This document shows, piece after piece, positions 44,853 through 53,863 of a stretch of 64,000 bases of DNA. The notes under the pieces are model-generated. The model saw nothing but the letters and a program-made list of their open reading frames with translations, ran no database searches and was not told the DNA's origin. Position 1 is the stretch's first letter; every line of letters begins with the position of its first letter. The stretch covers positions 62,001 through 126,000 of the forward strand of contig NZ_VKHQ01000005.1 of assembly GCF_009792795.1 (NCBI RefSeq), written 5' to 3'. Source of the DNA: Cognatiluteimonas profundi (GTDB lineage: Bacteria; Pseudomonadota; Gammaproteobacteria; Xanthomonadales; Xanthomonadaceae). The position numbers were made by a program, and so were the translations under genes.

Positions 44853-47312
44853 TCACTGCTGCGGCTCCGGCGCGGGCGGCGGAGGCGGTGGCGGTGGTGG
44901 CTGCTTGGCAGGGTCGCCGTGGTTGCCGATGCCCAGCCAGTCGCGCCAGCCGCCGCGGGTTTCCTCCGGCGGGGCCGCTTGCTCCTGGTAATAGGGATCG
45001 GCTTCGGGTGCGGCGTAGACACAGGGCTGGTATGGCGGCGCAAACCCGGCGACGAAGGCGAAGCGACGCGCGCCGGGACAGGCGGCGTCGGTGCTGTTGG
45101 ACTGCACCACCCATTGCCAGTCCAGCCCCTTGTCGGAGAGCTGCAGTGGCGCGCTGGGCAGGCGCGAGAAAATCCCCGACCACACCCGCATCGCACCCGT
45201 CGCGCCATACAGGCCTGTCGGCTGGTTCTGGTCGTTGCCCACCCAGATCACCGCCAGGTGATCCCCGGTCCAGCCGGCGAACCAGCTGTCGCGACTGTCG
45301 TTGGTCGTGCCGGTCTTGCCCGCGGGCTGCAGCCGGCCGAGTCCATCGGCGATCAGCTGGTGCCCGGTTCCACCGATGACGGCCTGCTGCAGGGCGGTCG
45401 TCACCAGCCGCGCGGCGATCGCGTCGCCTTCCTGCGCGGGCGCGGGCGCCTTGTCATAGCGATTCACCGCGTTGCCGTCCGGATCCAGCACGCCGCGCAC
45501 TGCGTGCAATGGCTGGATTTCACCGTCCGACGCCAGGAACTGGTACAGCTGCGCAATCGCATAAGGGCTCTGGTCGACCGCCCCCAGGATCAATGCCGGA
45601 TTGGGCTTGGCGACGATGCCCGCGAGCGTGTGGATCAGGTCGGCCAGCCGCTCCGGGCCGACCTGCATGCCGACGCGCACGGTGGCGATGTTGTACGAAC
45701 GCGCCAGCGCATCGATCAGGCGGACGGTGCCGTGGCTGCGGCCTTCGTCATTGCCCGGCGTCCAGTGCCGGCCGTTTCCCAGCGAGACGGTGATCGGCGA
45801 ATCATCGACCCAGCTGGCCAGCGACCACTTGCCGGGCTGCGCCAGCGCCAGCAGGTAGACGAATGGCTTGAGCAGCGAGCCGACCGGTCGCTGCGCTTCG
45901 ACCGCACGGTTGAAACCGTGCTCGACGAACTCGCGACTGCCGACCACCGCGCGCACTTCGCCGTCGTGCACGTCGGTCAGGATGACGCCTGCCTCCAATG
46001 ACGGGCGTCGCTTCGTGTCGAGCGCCTTGAGCGTGCGGGTGACGGAGCCTTCCGCATACGCCTGGGCGGCCGGCGACATGGCCGTCATCACGCTCAGGCC
46101 GGCACCCTGCAGGGCATCGGCGGGATAGTCGCGCGCCAGCTGTCGACGCACCAGGTCGACATACGCGGGGAAACGATTGGCGGCCAGGCTGCCCGGCGCA
46201 TTGGTGACGCCGAGCGGAGCCTTGCGCGCACGCTCGTATTCGGCATCGTCGATCAGCCCGGTCTCATGCATCTTGGACAGGGCGAAATTCCGGCGATCGG
46301 TTGCACGCTCGGGATTGCGTCGTGGGTCGTAGTAGGACGGGCCCCGGATGATGCCGATCAGCAACGCGACCTGCTCGGTGCTCAGGTCGCGAAGATCACG
46401 TCCGAACCAGTACTCGGCGCCGGCGGCGACACCGCGGATCTCCTGCGACCCGCGCTGCCCGAGGTAGACCTGGTTGAGGTAGGTTTCCAGGATCGTGCGC
46501 TTGTCGTAGCGCGCCTCGATCAACAACGCATACAGGATTTCCTTGGCCTTGCGGCTGATGGTCTGCTCGCGGCCGATTCCCAGCAGGCCGCTGCGGGCCA
46601 GCTGCTGGGTGATGGTGCTCGCACCCTGCTTGTTCTCGCCGCCCGAACGCACGGTGACGAAGGCCGCGCGCAGCATGCCGCCCAGGTCGATGCCGTGGTG
46701 GTGGGCGAAGTCGCGGTCCTCGACCGCCTGCAGTCCGGTCACCAGGAGTTCGGGAACCTCCTCGATGCGCACCAGCCGCCGCTCTTCCTGTTTCTGTCCA
46801 TACAGGGTGGCGATGCGGGCGGCATCCAGCCGCACCGACTTGATCGGACGACCGCGCGCGGCGTCGCGCACGCTCGCGACCCGATCCCCGGAGAGCGTGA
46901 CCTCGACCCGGCTCGGACCGATGTTGCCGTCGACGTCGTGGAAGCCGCGACTGGCGATGCGCCAGACGCTTCCGGATCGCTGGTAGGTGCCGGGACGCAG
47001 GCCGCCATCCTCGCGATACGACGCCGCGTCCAGTTCGGTCTTCAGGGTCTGCGCGTCCATGGCGAGCCCCGCGCGCAACTGCAGGGGCCGGGCGTAGACG
47101 CGTGTCGGGATCTGCCAGCGCAGCTGGCCGAAGCGCTGGCCGACCTGGTGGTTCAGATACAGCGTGTACGGGATCAGGAAGCCGAGTCCAATGCCGATCG
47201 CGGCCAGTCCCCAGGTCAGCAGGCGTCGCCGCCAGGCTGGCGGAAAGGCGTCGTCGTCGTGATCGGTGTCGTCTTCGTCGTAATCGATGCGGGGCATTGG
47301 CGTCGGCGGCAA
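44853..47312 (-). CDS. mrcB: Bifunctional penicillin-binding protein 1B
   Basis: PBP1B polymerises and cross-links peptidoglycan. The 819-residue protein has an acidic cytoplasmic N-terminus, one membrane helix (about 32-52), a UB2H domain (about 70-150), a GT51 glycosyltransferase (catalytic E-D-R-D-F-A-H-H-H; Q-G-A-S-T-I-T-Q-Q-L-A-R) and a transpeptidase (active Ser in G-S-L-L-K-P, S-Y-N, and K-T-G-T-T-N). The tail is poly-Pro with a stretch of nine prolines. A second ATG at 47297 gives a slightly shorter form. It is divergent from the glycosyltransferase gene. Confidence 0.95.
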   Translation of the reverse strand: MPPTPMPRIDYDEDDTDHDDDAFPPAWRRRLLTWGLAAIGIGLGFLIPYTLYLNHQVGQRFGQLRWQIPTRVYARPLQLRAGLAMDAQTLKTELDAASYREDGGLRPGTYQRSGSVWRIASRGFHDVDGNIGPSRVEVTLSGDRVASVRDAARGRPIKSVRLDAARIATLYGQKQEERRLVRIEEVPELLVTGLQAVEDRDFAHHHGIDLGGMLRAAFVTVRSGGENKQGASTITQQLARSGLLGIGREQTISRKAKEILYALLIEARYDKRTILETYLNQVYLGQRGSQEIRGVAAGAEYWFGRDLRDLSTEQVALLIGIIRGPSYYDPRRNPERATDRRNFALSKMHETGLIDDAEYERARKAPLGVTNAPGSLAANRFPAYVDLVRRQLARDYPADALQGAGLSVMTAMSPAAQAYAEGSVTRTLKALDTKRRPSLEAGVILTDVHDGEVRAVVGSREFVEHGFNRAVEAQRPVGSLLKPFVYLLALAQPGKWSLASWVDDSPITVSLGNGRHWTPGNDEGRSHGTVRLIDALARSYNIATVRVGMQVGPERLADLIHTLAGIVAKPNPALILGAVDQSPYAIAQLYQFLASDGEIQPLHAVRGVLDPDGNAVNRYDKAPAPAQEGDAIAARLVTTALQQAVIGGTGHQLIADGLGRLQPAGKTGTTNDSRDSWFAGWTGDHLAVIWVGNDQNQPTGLYGATGAMRVWSGIFSRLPSAPLQLSDKGLDWQWVVQSNSTDAACPGARRFAFVAGFAPPYQPCVYAAPEADPYYQEQAAPPEETRGGWRDWLGIGNHGDPAKQPPPPPPPPPAPEPQQ

Positions 47313-47448
47313 GGGAGTAGCTGCGCCTGCCAGCAGGCGTTCGAGGAATGCGACAATGGCGGCATCGCCAGCGCAACGGCGAGTCTAGCGCAGACCCCGC
47401 CACACCCGCCGCGCGCGCCGCCCTTCAAGTCAGCCGGAGTTCCGTTGC

Positions 47449-49545
47449 ATGTCGTTGTTGGCTGATGCGCGCTTCCTGTGCATTCGCGCGCTGGGCCTGG
47501 CGCGGCGCGGATGGATCAGCCTCCGGGTCCGCGGCTGGCGCGCAAGTTGGGGACGCGTGCAGGACCACGCACGGGTACGCCCGATCGCCGAGGCCGCCAG
47601 CCTCTATCGGCCGCCGGCGACGCCATTCCAGCCGTTCAGCATCGCCACCAGCGCATCGCCCCGCGCCAGCGTGGTCATCCCGGTCTACAACCATTTCTTG
47701 CATACGCTGGCCTGCCTGCGCGCGATCGCGGAACATCCACCTGCCGTCCCGTTCGAGATCATCGTGGTCGACGATGGCTCCAGCGACGACACCGCGGCGT
47801 GCCTGCCGCAGGTCGCCGGCGTGCGCTACCACCGCCGCGCCCAGAACGGTGGTTTCATCGCGGCCTGCAACGACGGCGCATCGCTCGCCCGCGGCGACAT
47901 CCTCGTGTTCCTCAACAACGACACGGTCCCGCAACCCGGATGGCTGGACAGCCTGGTCGGCACGCTGGATGCGGAGCCCGAAGCCGGACTCGTGGGCGCG
48001 CAGCTGCTCTATCCCGACGGCCGCCTGCAGGAAGCCGGTGGCGTGGTCTTCGCCGACGGCAGCGGCTGGAACTACGGACGCTTCGAATCCACCGGCGATC
48101 CGCGGTTTTCCTACCTGCGCGACGCCGATTACCTGAGCGGCGCGGCGATCGCGATCCCGCGCGCGCTGTTCGCGCAGCTGGGAGGATTCGATGCGCGCTA
48201 TGCGCCCGCCTATTACGAGGACACCGACCTCGCATTCGGCGTGCGCGCCGCGGGCAAGCGCGTGATCTACCAGCCGGCCGCGCGCGTCGTCCATGACGAG
48301 GGCACCACGTCCGGCACCGATATCGGCAGCGGCGCGAAGGCGTACCAGGCCCGCAACCGCGAACGCTTCGCCGAGCACCGGCGCGATGCGCTGTCCGCCC
48401 AGCCCGCCGCCGGCACCGTGCCGTCCCCGGCAATCGTCCATCGCAACCAGCAGCAGATCCTGATCATCGATGCGTTGACGCCGCAGCCGGACCACGACTC
48501 CGGATCCGTGCGCCTGGTCAACCTGATGCGGATGCTGCGGGCCGAGGGCGCGCACGTGGTCTTCGTGCCCGCCAACCGCGAACACGGCGGGCGCTATACG
48601 CAGGCCCTGCAGCAGCTTGGCGTGGAAGCCTGGTATGCGCCGTTCGCGCGGCGCGCGCCCGCGTGGCTGCGCGAACACGGGCCGCGTTTCGACGCCGTGC
48701 TGCTGTGCCGGCATTACGTCGCCAGCGAATTCCTGCCACTGGTGCGACGGCACGCGCCACAGGCACGCATCGTGTTCGATACCGTGGACCTGCATTACCT
48801 GCGCGAGCAGCGGGCCGCGGAACTCGCCGGCGACCCCGCCCTGGACGCTGCGGCACAGCGCACGCGCACTGCGGAACTCGGCGTGATTGCCGGCAGCGAC
48901 GTCACCCTGGTCGTGAGCGAGGTCGAGCGCGCAATGCTGGCGCGCGATGCACCACTGGCGACGGTCGAGGTGCTGTCCAACCTGCACCGCATTTCCGGCC
49001 CGGGCCTGCCGTTCGCCGATCGCCGCGACCTGGTGTTCGTCGGCGGCTTCCGCCACCCGCCGAATACCGACGCGGTGTCATGGTTCGCCAACGACGTCTT
49101 CCCGCTCGTCCGGGAACGGCTTCCCGAGGTGCAGTTCCATTGCATCGGCAGCGACATCACCCCTTCCATCCAGGCGCTCGGCGCGCGTGATGGAATCCAC
49201 GTGCACGGGCATGTGCCGGATATCGATCCCTACATGGATGGCTGCCGGATCGCCATTGCGCCGCTGCGTTATGGCGCGGGCGTCAAGGGCAAGATCAACC
49301 TCAGCATGGCGCACGGGCAACCGGTGGTCGCGACCTCCTGCGCCGTGGAGGGAATGCACCTGCGCGACGGGGTCGATGTGCTCGTCGCCGACGATGCCGG
49401 GTCGTTCGCGGCCCAGATCGTCAGGCTGCACGAGGATCCAGCCCTATGGCGGCAACTGTCCGTCGCGGGGCTGGAAAACGTCAGCCGGCATTTCTCGATC
49501 GACAGCGCGCGCGACACCGTCCGGACCCTGTTCCTGCAGGACTGA
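47449..49545 (+). CDS. Two-domain glycosyltransferase (GT2 fused to GT4-like)
   Basis: A 698-residue cytosolic glycosyltransferase with two catalytic domains. The N-terminal half (about 68-300) is GT2: V-V-I-P-V-Y-N-H, V-V-D-D-G-S, F-L-N-N-D-T and Y-Y-E-D-T-D-L-A-F. The C-terminal half (about 335-690) is GT-B/GT4-like: V-F-V-G-G-F-R-H-P-P-N, R-Y-G-A-G-V-K-G-K-I and G-Q-P-V-V-A-T. Such fusions build polysaccharide or O-antigen chains and sometimes decorate pili. No other polysaccharide genes adjoin, so the acceptor is unknown. A GGAG ribosome site precedes the ATG. It converges on the next gene with six bases between. Confidence 0.9.
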   Translation: MSLLADARFLCIRALGLARRGWISLRVRGWRASWGRVQDHARVRPIAEAASLYRPPATPFQPFSIATSASPRASVVIPVYNHFLHTLACLRAIAEHPPAVPFEIIVVDDGSSDDTAACLPQVAGVRYHRRAQNGGFIAACNDGASLARGDILVFLNNDTVPQPGWLDSLVGTLDAEPEAGLVGAQLLYPDGRLQEAGGVVFADGSGWNYGRFESTGDPRFSYLRDADYLSGAAIAIPRALFAQLGGFDARYAPAYYEDTDLAFGVRAAGKRVIYQPAARVVHDEGTTSGTDIGSGAKAYQARNRERFAEHRRDALSAQPAAGTVPSPAIVHRNQQQILIIDALTPQPDHDSGSVRLVNLMRMLRAEGAHVVFVPANREHGGRYTQALQQLGVEAWYAPFARRAPAWLREHGPRFDAVLLCRHYVASEFLPLVRRHAPQARIVFDTVDLHYLREQRAAELAGDPALDAAAQRTRTAELGVIAGSDVTLVVSEVERAMLARDAPLATVEVLSNLHRISGPGLPFADRRDLVFVGGFRHPPNTDAVSWFANDVFPLVRERLPEVQFHCIGSDITPSIQALGARDGIHVHGHVPDIDPYMDGCRIAIAPLRYGAGVKGKINLSMAHGQPVVATSCAVEGMHLRDGVDVLVADDAGSFAAQIVRLHEDPALWRQLSVAGLENVSRHFSIDSARDTVRTLFLQD

Positions 49546-49551
49546 CGCCGG

Positions 49552-51066
49552 CTAGTGCGCGCCGGCCAGGCGCAATCGCTCGCTGAATTGCGCGATGCCC
49601 GGCGTCTGCGGATCCAGCGCGCGCGCATGGTCGAGCGCCGAGACGGCGCCGTGGCTGTCGCCCGCCGTGAGCCGCTCGTCGCCAACGGCCAGCCAGCGTT
49701 GCGCCAGCCGCCGCCGGTCCTGGGCGATGCGCCGCCCCTCGCCATCCAGCGCGATCCGCGCATCCAGGCACGATCCTGCCCCGGCGAGGTTGTTGTTGCG
49801 CAGTTCGCGCTCGAAACACTGCCGCGCGATGACAAGCATGTGCATGCTTTCCTCGCGCACGGCATGATCGGTGGGCGCCAGCGCACGCGCTGCACGCAAT
49901 TTGTCGAAGGCACTGTCGCCCGGCGGCGTCAGCAGGTCGCCCTTCTTCTCCGCCGCTGCCGCCTGCTCCAGCAACTGCCGGACCCTGCGCGTGCGCTCGC
50001 GCCCACCGACCAATGGTTTCAGCGTGGCCTTGGCCTGCCTTGCGCGGGCGATCGCATGGCCGGCGTTGCGCACCGCGACCGCATCGGGTGCCAGCAGGCG
50101 CGCCTGCGCCAGGGCATGGTCGGCATCGGCAAACTGGAAGTCCGACGCGGCCCGCTCCGCGCGCCTGGCCCAGGCGACGGCAACGTGCTCCAGCCCGCGT
50201 TGCGCAGCCGTGTTGGCGCTGTCGATCCGGAGCACGGTCTGGAACCGTGCGGCCGCGCGATCCAGGCGACCGGCGCGCAGGTCTCGCATGGCGCGTTGAC
50301 CCTCCTGGTCCAGTTCGCTCGACAGGCGCGCCTGCGCATCAGGCAGGTCGGCGTGGCCGGCGTCGTAGGCGCGCGCGGCCGCGACCAGGCGCGCGCCCTG
50401 CTCGAGATCCTGCTGCTCCAGCGCCCGGCGTGCCTGCTGCAACAGGTCCGACAACGCGTCCTCGCGGCCTTCGAGCGCTTCGACGCGATCGGGCTGCATC
50501 GCCAGGATGCGTTGGTAGAGCGGCAAGGCCGCATCGGGGCTTCCGTCGAGGCGGTGCGCCGCGCGCGCGCTCGCGGCCTGCGCGAGCAGGCGTTCGATGC
50601 CGGCGTGCCGGGCTTCCTCCTGCCGCAGTCGTGCCGCGACCGCATCGGCCTGCGCCGCGGGAACGGACAGCGATCGCGCGAGCTGCAAGGCACGATGGGC
50701 CTCGGCATAGCGGCCCGCGCTGATGGCATCCGCGGCCTGACCAAGCGCAGCCTGGGCGACGCGCATCAGCCCCGTGCGTGCATCGTTGCCATCGGGATCG
50801 ATGGCCAGCGCGGCCTCGTAGAGTTCACGGGCGCCAGAGCCATCGGCAGCGGTCAGGTGTCCGCGCGCCAGCGCCAGCGCCGCGCGATCGCGCAATGCCG
50901 GCGCACTCGCCTCCGGCCAGATGCGATCGGCAAGCGGTCGGCGGAACACCACCAGCAGCAGCGCCAGCAGGATCACGGAAGCCATGACCCACCGGATCCA
51001 TGCCGACGAAAGCAAACGTGCCATGGCCGTTGCCTGGCGCCGCCCGCTGGTTGGCTTGCCGCTCAC
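49552..51066 (-). CDS. Membrane-anchored helical-repeat (TPR-like) protein
   Basis: A 504-residue protein of unknown function. A basic N-terminus and one membrane helix (about 26-42, V-M-A-S-V-I-L-L-A-L-L-L-V-V-F) are followed by some 440 residues of Ala/Arg/Leu-rich helices with TPR-like periodicity (A-R-E-L-Y-E-A-A-L-A-I-D-P, A-L-P-L-Y-Q-R-I-L-A-M-Q-P, A-A-R-F-Q-T-V-L-R-I-D). The repeats are predicted periplasmic. It lies directly downstream of relA on the same strand (45-base gap) and may be read through from it. It is likely a protein-protein scaffold; nothing more can be said. Confidence 0.8.
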   Translation of the reverse strand: MSGKPTSGRRQATAMARLLSSAWIRWVMASVILLALLLVVFRRPLADRIWPEASAPALRDRAALALARGHLTAADGSGARELYEAALAIDPDGNDARTGLMRVAQAALGQAADAISAGRYAEAHRALQLARSLSVPAAQADAVAARLRQEEARHAGIERLLAQAASARAAHRLDGSPDAALPLYQRILAMQPDRVEALEGREDALSDLLQQARRALEQQDLEQGARLVAAARAYDAGHADLPDAQARLSSELDQEGQRAMRDLRAGRLDRAAARFQTVLRIDSANTAAQRGLEHVAVAWARRAERAASDFQFADADHALAQARLLAPDAVAVRNAGHAIARARQAKATLKPLVGGRERTRRVRQLLEQAAAAEKKGDLLTPPGDSAFDKLRAARALAPTDHAVREESMHMLVIARQCFERELRNNNLAGAGSCLDARIALDGEGRRIAQDRRRLAQRWLAVGDERLTAGDSHGAVSALDHARALDPQTPGIAQFSERLRLAGAH

Positions 51067-51111
51067 GGCGACGACACCCCTGGCATCAACTGCACGCTGG
51101 CCAACGCCCAG

Positions 51112-53301
51112 TCAGGCACGGCACGCCCGTTCGACGCCAGGCAGTCCGTCAAGCTTGCCAAGCAGGCGCGACAGTTGTCCGTAATCGGCGACCCGCAATC
51201 GCAGCCTGAGGCGGACGCGGCCATCGCGGCGCGTCGGTTCGCTGTGGATGTCGAGCACGTGCGTGTCTTCCTGGGCGATGAGGTTGGTCACATCCTTGAG
51301 CAGCCATTTCCGGTCGACGGCATCGACCAGCACATCGGCTTCCGATCCGCTGCCCTGGCGTCCCCACTCCACCGGCAACACCCGCTGCGGCTGGGCCGCG
51401 GACAGGCGCTGCAGCGTCGCGCAATCGACACGATGCACGCTGATGCCGCGTCCCCGCGTGAGGTAGCCGGCAATCGCCTCGCCCGGCAAGGGCTGGCAGC
51501 ACCGGGCGATCTGCACCAGCAGGTTGCCGACGCCGACGACCGTGAACGACGAAGTCTGTGTCGCGCGCGAACGTGGATATGCCGGCTGCCGCACGACCTC
51601 GCGCGGCGGCTCGCTGCGCGCGCGCTCGTGCTCGAGCAGGGCACGCGCCACCTGGTGCGGGCCGACATCGCCCAGCGCCACCTGCACCTGCAGGTCCTCC
51701 AAGGTCGCGGCATTGAATTTCTGCAGCGCCGGTGACGGATCCGCCTGTTGCAGGCCGACGCGCTTGAGTTCCTTCTCCAGCAGTTCGCGACCGGCCTGCA
51801 CGTTGCGCGCGCGATCGAGTTTGTTGAACCAGTTGCGGACTTTCTCCCGCGAGCGCGTGCTGGCCAGGAAGCCGTTGGAAGCGACCAGCCAGTCGCGACG
51901 GGGCTCGCCGGCCTTGGCGACCATGATCTCGACCCGGTCGCCGCTATGCAGCTTGTGGTCGAGCGGCACGATGCGACCGTCCACCTTCGCGCCGCGGCAA
52001 CGATGGCCGACCTCGGTATGCACGTGGTACGCGAAGTCGAGCGGCGTCGCGCCATGCGGCAGGTCCACGACCTCGCCCTTCGGCGTCAGCACGTAGATGC
52101 GATCCTCGACCAGCTCGCTGTCGATCTCGCCCAGCAGCCCGGCGTTGCCGTCGTCGCGCTCGGCATGGCTGTCGAGCAGGCGTCGCATCCACTCGATCTT
52201 GCGATCCAGCGCGGCATCGGCCGCCGCCGACCGGTGCTCGACGCCGCGTCCTTCCTTGTAGCGCCAGTGCGCGGCGACGCCCAGCTCGGCCTGCGCATGC
52301 ATGTCGAAGGTGCGGATCTGCACTTCCAGCGCCTTGCCTTCCGGCCCGATCACGGCCGTGTGCAGCGATCGGTAATCGTTGCGCTTGGGCCGCGCGATGT
52401 AGTCGTCGAACTCCCCCGGCACCGGCTGCCACAGCGCGTGCACCGTGCCCAGCGCGGCGTAGCAGGCGGGAATGTCGTCGACCAGCACGCGCACCGCGCG
52501 CAGGTCATAGAGCTCGCCGAAGGGGATGTTCTTCTTCTGCATCTTCTTCCAGATGCTGAAGATGTGTTTCGGTCGCCCGGCGACTTCGGCGTGCAGGTCC
52601 TGCGCGGCGAGGGCGGCTTCCAGCGTCCGTTTCACCTGCTCGATGTAACGCTCGCGGCCGCTGCGCTTGTCGTCGAGCAATCGCGCGATGCGCTGGTAGG
52701 TGTCGGGTTCCAGGTCGCGGAAGGCGAGATCCTCCAGTTCCCATTTCAGCTGCCAGATGCCCAGCCGGTTGGCGAGCGGCGCGTGGATGTCGCGCGTCAG
52801 CTGCGCCAGTGCGCGACGCTGCTCCGGCGGCAGGCGGCCGGCATGGCGCATGCGCGCCAGCTGCCGCGCGAGCAGGATCGGCACGACGCGCAGGTCGCGG
52901 ACGATGGCCAGCAGCAGCCGCCGCAGTCCCTCGCTGCTGCCGCCGGCCTGGCGCTCGGCGTGCAGGGCCCAGACCTGGCTGGCCGCCTTCTGCCCTTCCA
53001 GCAACATCGCAACGGCGGGGAATTCGCGCGCGATCCGTGGCTGCAGGCGTTCGCGCACGCCAGAGGCGACATGCAGGATCGCCGCCGCCAGCACGTCGCC
53101 ATCGGACTCGAGCATCGCCAGCGCGGACACGGTATCGGCCAGCACGTCCGGCGCATCGCGCAGCGTGTCGCCGTCGCCGGAGTCGATCGCGGACTGCAGT
53201 GCCGCCCGCATCGCCGGCCGGATGGCGGCGCACGCCGGCATCGCCAGCACGGCATTCAGGCCATCGGGAAGCTCGCTCCGGGGGGACGCCACGTCGGTCA
53301 T
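51112..53301 (-). CDS. relA: GTP pyrophosphokinase RelA
   Basis: RelA makes (p)ppGpp on stalled ribosomes. The 729-residue product has a hydrolase-like N-domain (about 30-180) in which the HD pair is replaced (A-A-I-L-H-V-A-S), so it should not degrade ppGpp. The synthetase domain follows (about 240-360; R-P-K-R-N-D-Y-R-S-L-H-T, V-Q-I-R-T), then TGS (about 410-475; R-I-Y-V-L-T-P-K-G-E-V), a helical/zinc-finger region with C-C in A-R-C-C-Q-P-L-P-G-E, and ACT (about 655-729). I start at M-T-D-V-A-S; the frame runs 121 codons further upstream through the neighbouring secreted-protein gene on the other strand. Confidence 0.95.
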   Translation of the reverse strand: MTDVASPRSELPDGLNAVLAMPACAAIRPAMRAALQSAIDSGDGDTLRDAPDVLADTVSALAMLESDGDVLAAAILHVASGVRERLQPRIAREFPAVAMLLEGQKAASQVWALHAERQAGGSSEGLRRLLLAIVRDLRVVPILLARQLARMRHAGRLPPEQRRALAQLTRDIHAPLANRLGIWQLKWELEDLAFRDLEPDTYQRIARLLDDKRSGRERYIEQVKRTLEAALAAQDLHAEVAGRPKHIFSIWKKMQKKNIPFGELYDLRAVRVLVDDIPACYAALGTVHALWQPVPGEFDDYIARPKRNDYRSLHTAVIGPEGKALEVQIRTFDMHAQAELGVAAHWRYKEGRGVEHRSAAADAALDRKIEWMRRLLDSHAERDDGNAGLLGEIDSELVEDRIYVLTPKGEVVDLPHGATPLDFAYHVHTEVGHRCRGAKVDGRIVPLDHKLHSGDRVEIMVAKAGEPRRDWLVASNGFLASTRSREKVRNWFNKLDRARNVQAGRELLEKELKRVGLQQADPSPALQKFNAATLEDLQVQVALGDVGPHQVARALLEHERARSEPPREVVRQPAYPRSRATQTSSFTVVGVGNLLVQIARCCQPLPGEAIAGYLTRGRGISVHRVDCATLQRLSAAQPQRVLPVEWGRQGSGSEADVLVDAVDRKWLLKDVTNLIAQEDTHVLDIHSEPTRRDGRVRLRLRLRVADYGQLSRLLGKLDGLPGVERACRA

Positions 53302-53353
53302 GGTTGGGATGGGAGCGTCTACACTAGCCGCGCCACGACCCAAGGAACAGACC

Positions 53354-53845
53354 ATGCTTTCGATACGTTCGCTCGCCGTTGCCGTGTTGCTTGCCTGCAT
53401 GGCGCCTGTGTTCGCCCAGACCGCGCAGCCGGCGATCGAGAAACAGATGACGCCGGAGCAGTTCAAGGCCGCCGGGCTCGACAAGCTCAGCGCCGACGAG
53501 CTGGCAAACCTGAACACCTGGCTCGGCCGCACCCTGGAGACGCAGACGGCCAGGGCCGCCGCGGATGCCAAGCAGCAGGTCGTGCACGAGAACCGCGGGT
53601 TCCTGAGCTTCGGATCGGACGAGCCGATCAATGGACGCATCACCGGCGAGTTCGACGGCTTCAAGAAGGGCCGGATCTACACGCTCGACAGCGGACAGGT
53701 CTGGAAACAGATCGACGATGCGCAATTGCCGGGCGTGCGCCTGACCAACCCGGAGGTCAGCATCAAGCCGGCGCTGCTCGGCGATACCTGGTACATGGCG
53801 GTCGGTCGCTACCACACCCGCGCGCAGGTCAAGCGCGTCAAGTAA
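53354..53845 (+). CDS. Secreted protein of unknown function
   Basis: A 163-residue exported protein. The N-terminus is a clear signal peptide (L-S-I-R-S-L-A-V-A-V-L-L-A, cleavage near V-F-A-Q). The mature part has a helical segment (Q-M-T-P-E-Q-F-K-A-A-G-L-D-K-L, with E-L-A-N-L-N-x-W-L) and a beta-rich part (I-T-G-E-F-D-G-F-K-K-G, D-S-G-Q-V-W-K-Q-I-D-D, W-Y-M-A-V-G-R). I recall similar proteins in Xanthomonads without an assigned role. A GGAAC ribosome site precedes the ATG, and a TACACT hexamer 28 bases upstream could be its -10 box. It ends 18 bases from the convergent hrpA. Confidence 0.87.
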   Translation: MLSIRSLAVAVLLACMAPVFAQTAQPAIEKQMTPEQFKAAGLDKLSADELANLNTWLGRTLETQTARAAADAKQQVVHENRGFLSFGSDEPINGRITGEFDGFKKGRIYTLDSGQVWKQIDDAQLPGVRLTNPEVSIKPALLGDTWYMAVGRYHTRAQVKRVK

Positions 53846-53863
53846 TTCCGCGGGCCATCGCCG

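Noticed and set aside
51800..53301. Frameshift or damage in the hydrolase domain of relA
   Set aside because: The frame is continuous; loss of the HD pair is normal for RelA of gammaproteobacteria, which only synthesises ppGpp.
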